Below are positions 56,928-64,000 of a DNA stretch of 64,000 bases, in pieces (position 1 is the first letter of the stretch; every line of letters starts with the position of its first letter). The position numbers and the translations under genes were made by a program. Under the pieces are notes generated by a model that did not search any database, was not told the DNA's origin, and saw only the letters and a list, made by a program, of their open reading frames with translations. The DNA is taken from NCBI GenBank assembly GCA_035578155.1, contig JAPWDM010000020.1, positions 7,732,055-7,796,054 on the forward strand, read 5' to 3'. Source of the stretch: Brachynemurus nebulosus (taxonomy: Eukaryota > Arthropoda > Insecta > Neuroptera > Myrmeleontidae).

Positions 56928-57600
56928 TATATATGTCCTGTATTGGATACGATTCTTTATCTTCCTCGTTCCCTCCATTGACTATAATAAAATCTTTGAT
57001 TTGGCAAAATTCGACTAATCGCTTTCCATACTTATTAACAAATTTGTCCTTATTTGATCTGTATCTGTTCAAACAGTACGAATAATTTATTGGTTCGTAT
57101 ACACCAGAAGTATTGTCGTATTCAATTATTTGTTGCAAAGTTCCTGTACTTAAATTTAGATCCCCAACTCTGTATATAACTGCTGTCGGATACTTTATCT
57201 TCATATCGTTAAATTTTATTCCCAATTCTTCGTAGAAATTGTGATTTGTATAATTAGATGTTTCAGGTTGATTATAACAAGCTGCAATTATGTATATTTT
57301 TCATTTTATCTATGTATATTTTTCATTTTAAGCTTTAGAGAAAGAACTTCTTCCATACCGTTTTCTATATTTTCTACCGCCCTGTTATATTTAATGTTAA
57401 CAAAAACTGAAATTCCACCTGGATGTCTACGTTTTACATTATGCTTACATTTAAATTTGTGGAAACCTAAAAAAGAATTTATAATTAATTCATCATTATT
57501 ACTAAGCCATGTTTCAACTAAAACTACTATATCAAACTGTTTTATAAAATTAAGAAAGTCATTATCTTGCTTTTGAGTCCTTCAACATTCAATATATAAA
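56928..57600 (-). pseudogene. Non-LTR ORF2 endonuclease start, broken
   Basis: The frame overlapping the end of ORF1 reads ILNVEGLKSK, then FDIVVLVETWLS (catalytic-type E), RRHPGGISVFV and, after a stop and frameshift, VGDLNLSTG (GDLN) and a second block ending EEDKESYPIQDIY. The SDH motif and all of RT are absent. Confidence 0.7.
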
Positions 57601-58350
57601 TAGAAAGAGCGTTTGTTAGTTTTTTTGAGCCTTTTTGCTGGAGTTGCTGCCGTTAATCTTGTTCGTAATACCCGTTCCACTACTTCATTTTTCGGATTCA
57701 CATTTGCAACTTGCGGTGTAGACTGATGTTCTTCATCAAACTTCTCCAGTTCTTCGTAGGTTTGGTTCAATTCTTCTATGTTATAAGTATTTTCATGAAA
57801 TATGAAATTGTCTCCTCTAATAGAAACTTTTTTGCCTTTCTCTCTCATTCGTCTTGTATGAATTACTAAATTTTTTCTCGTTTCTCTTTGTTTTATTGTC
57901 ATATCTTCATTGATGTAAATATCAGTACCTTTAAGATTTATTCCATTGCTTTATTTCATTATTCCATTTATTCCAGGCTTAGTTCCATTTGCACTGCTTA
58001 TTTTGCCCAAACGATAGATATTATTAATATCTAGAAATGTACACTCAACTTTTAATTTTTCTCTTATTACTTCTAAAATCAAATTTTCTAGTTTTGCTTG
58101 AGATTCTTCATTTACGATTTTTATTCCGAAAAAAATCATATTATTTTTCTTCGTATCTCCTTCCAATAATTCCAGTTTGTTTTCAAGAACTACAATATGT
58201 TGCCCTAGTTTAGTATTTTCATTTTTCAAATCCAGTAAATTTTTTCTATCACAGTGATCTTATTATTAGTATCTTTACCTATTCTTCTAATATCGCTAAG
58301 TTCTCTCCTGATTTCTTTTGCAAAGTTATCTAAAATTCCTTGAAGCGTTT
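57582..58350 (-). pseudogene. Non-LTR ORF1, coiled-coil/RRM type, broken
   Basis: Begins MNA-stop (a CAA codon turned TAA is likely), then TLQGILDNF and RRELSDIRRIGK, a heptad-rich coiled coil (NENTKLGQHIVVLENKLELLE), then KNNMIFFGI and NIYRLGK typical of the RNA-binding domain. A break near 57950 follows. The C-terminal domain reads GTDIYINEDMTIKQRETRKN and ends KRSFYLYIEC. At least one stop and two frameshifts. In the family this protein trimerises and chaperones the element RNA. Confidence 0.7.
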
Positions 58351-58768
58351 ATGCATTCATATCTGTATATTTTATTTTTGTGTATGTACTGTGTAACTTA
58401 TGCAACTTTTAGTACTCCACTGCTCTGTAACACTATTTCTATATCGTAGACTGTATTGTTGTCGCAGCGTTGAAATACACTTCAGCAAAAAACTTTTTTA
58501 ATACACAGCATAAACAGTTTTCCACAGTTACAAATATTGTTTAGTGATTTTAAATAAATTTTTACGTGAATTTGATCAATTTGTTATTTATGCCAACGTA
58601 TCAATTTACCTTAACAGATGGACTTTTAATGTACTTTCAACATTTAAATTAACGTTTGAAATTGATTATTTTATATTTCTTTCTTGAATAATTTGGATTG
58701 TTTTCAACTTATAACAATAATATACTATTATTTTCTAAAATTTTAAAATATCTACTTATTTTTTCACT
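58351..58768. other. AT-rich; possible 5' UTR of the non-LTR element
   Basis: Directly upstream of the broken ORF1 on the minus strand. No motif recognised. Confidence 0.3.
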
Positions 58769-58772
58769 TTAA

Positions 58773-60146
58773 GGGGAGGTTTACTTGAGATTCCTTAAAA
58801 ATTATATATTGGTCTGGAATTTTTTTCTCAAGAACGGAAGTAAATATCAATTTCAAATCTTGTACACATATTTATTAATTATTAAACTATACAAAAAAAA
58901 AATTTTAAGGAAAAATATAAAAAATTGTCCATTTTATAGATAGTGCAGTGTGACGTTCCGAAAATCCGATGCCTTGTTGGTTGACATCATAGCGCCAGTA
59001 ATAAACCACTGAAATCCGAAAACAAAAAAGAGTTATAAAATATATGAAAAGTACCGGCATCTATATCTACAATATCAATACATTGCTGAAAAAAAAAATG
59101 GCGGATGTGTGAACTTTTGATTACGATTTTTGTCTTATTTTTCGCTCTTTAAAGTGAAATAAAAAAAATAAAAAAGTGTATCGGACTTAGGTATAGGTAC
59201 CGGAGAATTGAATTATCTTTAAAATAAAAAATTAAAAGAAACGATGCATCGAATAGTTTTTGAGTTATCGTGTCAACCAGTTCCAAAAATGTGGTTCCGA
59301 GATATTATAAAATATATATAAAGAAACGTATTTTCAAAATTTTATATTTAATACTCATTATTGCGTGAACTACGTTTGTTTTTTTTGTTTTTTATAGAAA
59401 GCTGGATTCAATTAATGTACAAAAATCTTTTTTTATTACTCATGCGGGAGAAGTATTAACTTGGCGCACACATTTCTGTACACAAAATAGCTGTTTGCCC
59501 ACTGTACTGTTCCCCACATACTTTTTTGCGTGCGGAAAATAACTTTCCACACGCAAATTGACAATAAAAGACACAAAATTTAATCAAAACACGCAAAGCC
59601 GCCTCTTGATTTTTCAATTAATAAATATTTCATAATTATTTCTATAGAAACCACCAACAAAGTAATTTAAACTGATAATTAATTCAGAAAAAAAAACGAA
59701 CACTTAAAAGTTTTATTTTAAAAAGTAATAAAACTGTCAAAAATAGTAATAATAATAGAAAAAAGTATGTGAAATTCGTAATAAAAAATAGTATGTGCAA
59801 CTCGTGCCTGATTGTCGATTGCCCACTCGAGCGAATTAGCGCATTCACTACGTTCGTGCGCTCAACTTTGCTTTCGTTGGCAATCGAAAATTTCCCGCAC
59901 TTATTGCACAATATACTATTTTTAAATTATTTTCGGCAAAATCACATTGGGAACATATTCTACACATAATTTGCTATCAATTTCGGCAAAAAATCGATTT
60001 TTTGATCAAATCTCAAGTAAACCTTCCCTTAAATTACTTTCAGCAAAATCATTTCGCGAGCATATTCTGCACATAATTAGCTACCAATTTCTGCAAAAAA
60101 AAAAAAAAAATCGATTTTTTTTAACGACGCTCAAGTAAACCTTCCC
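58773..60146. mobile_element. TTAA-flanked element with duplicated right end
   Basis: Left TIR GGGGAGGTTTACTTGAGA (58773-58790) matches, reversed, 60011-60028 at 17 of 18 bases and again 60130-60146. TTAA at 58769-58772, 60029-60032 and 60147-60150. The last ~100 bp (59930-60032) and the next ~118 bp (60033-60150) are tandem copies of the right end, so the element has two candidate right termini. piggyBac-like target. A short hairpin TTGCGTGCGGAAA / TTTCCACACGCAA lies at about 59525-59556. No transposase recognised. Confidence 0.75.
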
Positions 60147-60446
60147 TTAATGTTTAACTATTATTTACGCAACTTGTGTACACCATTGCACTGTGTACTG
60201 TTATCCCTGCGAATAGTATGATAAGTTCGAACAAACTCAAAAGATTTTTTCGTTTCATTTAAAGTATATTTTTCCGCAGGAATGAGATTTCCCACGGGAA
60301 GGAGATATTTTTCTGCGATAAACAGCAGCTTCTGTCCTTTTTCGTTCCTTTATTAACAGTATATAAAAGTTTGAAATCAATTATCCGTTTTTTACTAGTC
60401 AACTGCTGTAATTTAATATATTTTCCCTCGGGAATAAAATATTTTC
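60147..60446. other. AT-rich spacer
   Basis: Contains a TTTCCCACGGGAAGGAG hairpin like those in the 14.4 kb tandem repeat. No gene. Confidence 0.4.
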
Positions 60447-61934
60447 CCGGGATAAACTCCCATTTAAAAATTTAACGTAGAATACGCATGTCTGTCCCAT
60501 ATTTAACCTGGGTATACTATAACTAGAATCGCCAATAGACGATGAGTATCCCAACATGATACTTATTCCCAAGTAGCCCATAACCGTCTCTGTTCCGTAA
60601 CATATGTCTGTGCAAAGTTTTAAGTTCGACTGGTTAAGCTGTTGAGGCTTAATTGAGCTGTTGAGTAATCACTTCCAGAACTGTTACATAATTTATTATT
60701 GGCGGATTCATATTTTCTTTTCTTTTTGTGGATACAAATCTGAATTTGTCATACTTTGAAACACATAACGATTTGAAAATTTCTAATTATTATAACGAGA
60801 ATTCTATAAATTGTAGAATTATCGTATTTTCGCGTACGGCAATAAAGTGTTACCGGACATCGTACGTCACATCAAATTATCGTACAGCTGTAACATTAAC
60901 TATAACGCTTATATACAAAAAGCAAACTACAGTTGTTAGTATATCTCTGACAACAATTTTTAAATATTAAATGTTTTTTAACTAACAATTAAATAGCAAT
61001 TATTTATTTGTCCGTGTTCCCTGAGATAACAAATATTACAAAATTGTGGGTAAATCACACACATGTATGTATATGATTATGTAGGTACATTTTTTGTTTA
61101 TTTCAATGAAAATTAAATTTAAACTCGAAATAAACACAAACTATCAAAAGTATGCTAATTTTATGTAAATTGTGTAGAAACATTTCGACCTAATTAATAC
61201 GGTAACTCGATAAACTGGCATACTGATTTTTAAAATAAAATAGACATATATGGCCTTCACAAGTTTTAAAATTTCAAACCAGTTGAATTGAGGAGATAAA
61301 AGAAAACAGTCAATTTTGTACTCGTGTGAAAAAAATCGAGTGTTAGAATTAAATCTATCAATCTTTGTAATACTAAGATTTTTGTATACATCTGATTTAC
61401 TCGAGTCACTATTTAAACATACCAAGTCATTTGAGTTACAAACTCAACACGAAATTTTAATGGATGTATTTTAATATTGTCACTGTTAATTTTAAATTTT
61501 GAGCATCCCTGAAGTTAGGTGCTGTGTCCTAGATCACCGAAAGGCTATAAACATCCATATGAAGGGTGCCCTCCACTCGGACGCCATTTCTCGAGCTATG
61601 TTACATTAAGGTAGAATAAAGAGTTTAATCTGGAAAACTTGAGAAGCTTTTCTATTTGCCCTAGTTTGCAGAATATTTGAGAATGGGATTGATTTTGCCC
61701 ATATATTGGAAAATCTAGAACCAATAAGAGCTTTTTCATTTTTTGAACTAAATTCTCCGATTTTATCCTATTTTAACATAAAGCTCGAGTAATGGCATGA
61801 AAAATATTCCGTCGGGAATAAGTATCATGTTGGGATACTCATCGTCTATTGGCGATTCTAGTTATAGTATATTCAGGTTAAATATGGGATAGACATGCGT
61901 ATTCTACGTGAAATTTTTAAATGGGAGTTTAAAC
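60447..61934. repeat. Inverted ~120-bp repeats, 1.24 kb apart
   Basis: 60447-60571 and 61813-61934 are inverted copies differing at only a few bases (AGAATACGCATGTCT, ACTAGAATCGCCAATAGACG, CCAACATGATACTTATTCCC). The DNA between is AT-rich, without a recognised gene. This could be the two ends of one element or two separate insertions in opposite orientation. Confidence 0.75.
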
Positions 61935-61973
61935 AATTAAAAGCCAGTGACTTTAATATAGTTTGTTAGTTTC

Positions 61974-62245
61974 AGAGCGTTATCACACTAGCGATTTATA
62001 ATTTTTCTTCCAGCGGGATGAAATGTATAAACATAATCAACGTAATATAAAAAGCACGTTTAACCTCTATTGTCCCTACAATACGATTAAAATTTTGCAG
62101 AGTAGGCCGCTATGCGCACATAAATACCTACGCTAGTATATAATATTATTAGAACGCGGCATCTGCGTCACGATGTCGCGTCAAGTTCGCTCACGGATCG
62201 GTTCACTGGAAATATAATCGCAAATCGTCAGTGTGATAACGCTCT
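61974..62245. mobile_element. MITE, TIR AGAGCGTTATCACACT
   Basis: Left AGAGCGTTATCACACTAGCG and right reversed AGAGCGTTATCACACTGACG, both followed by ATTT and ending with a TTCCAG block. 272 bp. TTAGT occurs just outside each end (61967-61971 and 62248-62252) and may be part of the target duplication; the exact edges are not fixed. Confidence 0.65.
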
Positions 62246-64000
62246 TCTTAGTGGTTAAGACGTTAAAATAATATATTAAAATCGATTTTAACTGTGTTGG
62301 TTGGATAAAATTTGAAAATTACGAGTGTGTATAAATCTGATTAGAGCCTGCATATTATTAAAAATTAGAAGGAGAAATAAACAGCTAATATTGAAATATA
62401 AACTAGGAGACTGAAAATTAAAAAGAAATAAAATTTTGCAAAAAGTTTTTGTTATAAAACTTGTTTTATATTATTATTTATGTATAATTGTATATACGTT
62501 TTAGTATGTAGATATTTGATCTAATTATTATTTTTAATAAATATTAATATAATTTCTGGTTTTCTTTATAGATGCGAAGTAAAAGACTGTTCAAGAATCC
62601 ATCAGCATCGAAGAACGATTTATAACAGAAATGGAAACTTTTAAAAGTAATACAATTTGTTAGATACTGAGAAAAATAGCAAATATCTATAAATAATTAC
62701 CGATAACGAACTAAAATGATTTTGTTTCTTCATCAAAAAGAAAATAATAATAATAATATTGAGGATAATTGTTTTATAACAGTTTTATTCAAAGTGGTAG
62801 TGTAGTGCACTTCTTTTAGTTAAAGTCTACAATTATGTAATGTCAGCAACATACTGTTAAATTCAGTTCCAACAGCCAAATAAAAGTTCACTATTTAATC
62901 ACGTTTACCCATAAGTAAATTCCCTTTCGAAGCCTGGTTGGTCGTTAAAAATATTAATAAATTTTAAGAAGTCCATAGAATGATTCATGTTAAAGAGACA
63001 AAATTTTACTTATTTTTATACTGCTTAGTTACCTATCAGACACGATACTCTCAAAGGAGGTGGACTTGCTGAAATTAGAACGCTCAGTTATGATATAAAA
63101 TAGCGAAGTAATATAAATTTTTATGGAAGGAAAGATCCGATAAAAATAGTCCCTACTTTCGAGTTGATAAGTATAATTGTGTAAGCAAGACGCTCCTCTT
63201 TCTCTAAAAAGCTTTTTCTGAGTGTTTATAAGATCATTTGTACAATTTTCTTTTTTCGTACTTTTGAATTTCATTTTAAACTTGTGAGTGGAAGCGGATT
63301 TGCTCAAAATGTCTAAAGATTAAAACATTGTTAAAAATTATGAAACCGGAATTACCTATGAATAGGTATTTTTGAGTAGATCTGTTGGAAGGGAATTTAC
63401 CTGTTTCCGTCTCTAATGTTACATTTGACTTTTTTAACCCTAACTAGTTTAATCTCAAAAAAATCTAGGATATTATCTGGGGAGATAATAATTCTTATTA
63501 CCTGTTAGCTAGTCATGGGAGATTAATCACGTTCAACCGGAATTATAAAGCTAGTTGTCCATGGCAAAAATAAATGTTACCGTGAATCTTTTATTTTTGA
63601 ATCTGCAGAAGTAAGACACATGTTATCTCCTTGTAAAAAGAGGGCTACAAAATATCTATTCTCTATTAAGCTGTTTTCAGGATAGTTAAACCTATTAGTA
63701 AAACTTAACATTTACAATTAGAACTGTAGAATACAACCAAACCAAAATTTAAAAAATCAAACTTAAAAATGATTGGAAGCTTTTAATATTTAGAAAAAGA
63801 TAAAAATATAGTTCTTAGAAATGAAGGCTACCCTATATACTACCAAAATTTGGCAAATAATGATGATTTTTTCTATCTTCTTAATTATTTTTAAAAAAAT
63901 CATAAATAAAGGAACTAAAACTGTCAAAAGTAGGTAGGTAATAATAAAAAAGGAATATAAGAACACAGAAAAAGTTTATTACATAATTTCCTTATTGAAT
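62246..64000. other. AT-rich end of window, nothing supported
   Basis: A CTTTATAG acceptor-like site at 62564-62571 is followed by ATG and only 17 codons, so I do not call an exon. No RNA gene or bounded repeat seen. Confidence 0.4.

Larger units (their letters stand above)
56928..58350 (-). mobile_element. Non-LTR retrotransposon, 5' part (ORF1 and part of endonuclease)
   Basis: Minus-strand remnant of a lineage different from the other two: its ORF1 is of the coiled-coil/RRM type rather than the zinc-knuckle type. ORF2 starts by overlapping the end of ORF1. The rest of the endonuclease and the RT are missing beyond the MITE at 56.4-56.9 kb, and I found no continuation to the left of that MITE. 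Confidence 0.7.

Noticed and set aside
57241..57576. Plus-strand 111-codon hydrophobic frame
   Set aside because: It is the reverse strand of the broken endonuclease, where the minus-strand motifs are clear.
62160..62340. G+C-richer stretch with TCAGT initiator-like sites that looked like a promoter and first exon
   Set aside because: It is largely the right end of the MITE at 61974-62245, whose left end matches in inverted order.
62564..62626. Acceptor-like CTTTATAG followed by ATG
   Set aside because: Only 17 codons before a stop and no partner exon; acceptor-like sites are frequent in such AT-rich DNA.

Overview
The window looks like AT-rich, non-coding nuclear DNA from an arthropod, most likely an insect. 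Support: a Gypsy-type LTR element, three lineages of non-LTR retrotransposon, many short terminal-inverted-repeat (TIR) elements with TA, TTAA or 8-bp target-site duplications (TSDs), long (TA)n arrays, a spliced peptide-receptor exon, and no bacterial gene organisation. The order cannot be fixed from the sequence.

Layout. 1-2.86 kb: 3' part of a decayed Gypsy element ending in an LTR. 5.5-7.6 kb: a long inverted-repeat element with a palindrome, a small MITE and a broken coding fragment inside it. 8.2-9.9 kb: first copy of a ~1.7 kb non-coding repeat (called family A here). 11.0-14.04 kb: a non-LTR retrotransposon with an intact 960-codon endonuclease/reverse transcriptase frame (minus strand). 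14.3-20.6 kb: minisatellites, a decayed coding fragment split by a hAT-type MITE, and tandem duplications. 20.8-23.2 kb: an element whose ends carry many GGTCAGT motifs. 23.5-32.5 kb: two more family A copies, invaded by TA-flanked elements, by a ~1.05 kb near-perfect palindrome and, one level deeper, by a hAT-type MITE. 33.55-36.26 kb: a Tc1/mariner-type element. 37-40 kb: small inverted-repeat elements. 40.6-47.9 kb: a ~7.2 kb composite with long TIRs inside a reverse copy of family A; its cargo is an I/Jockey-like retrotransposon fragment broken by a foldback element. 50.43-50.65 kb: the only convincing host gene segment, the last coding exon of a class A peptide GPCR. 52-64 kb: more repeats, two TTAA-flanked elements and the 5' part of a third non-LTR element.

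The parts do not act as an operon or pathway. They form a record of nested insertions, and in several cases the empty site can be read directly from another copy in the same window. The GPCR exon is probably under host selection. The 960-codon ORF is the only long intact mobile-element frame. All boundaries and identities come from reading by eye; no alignment or database search was run.
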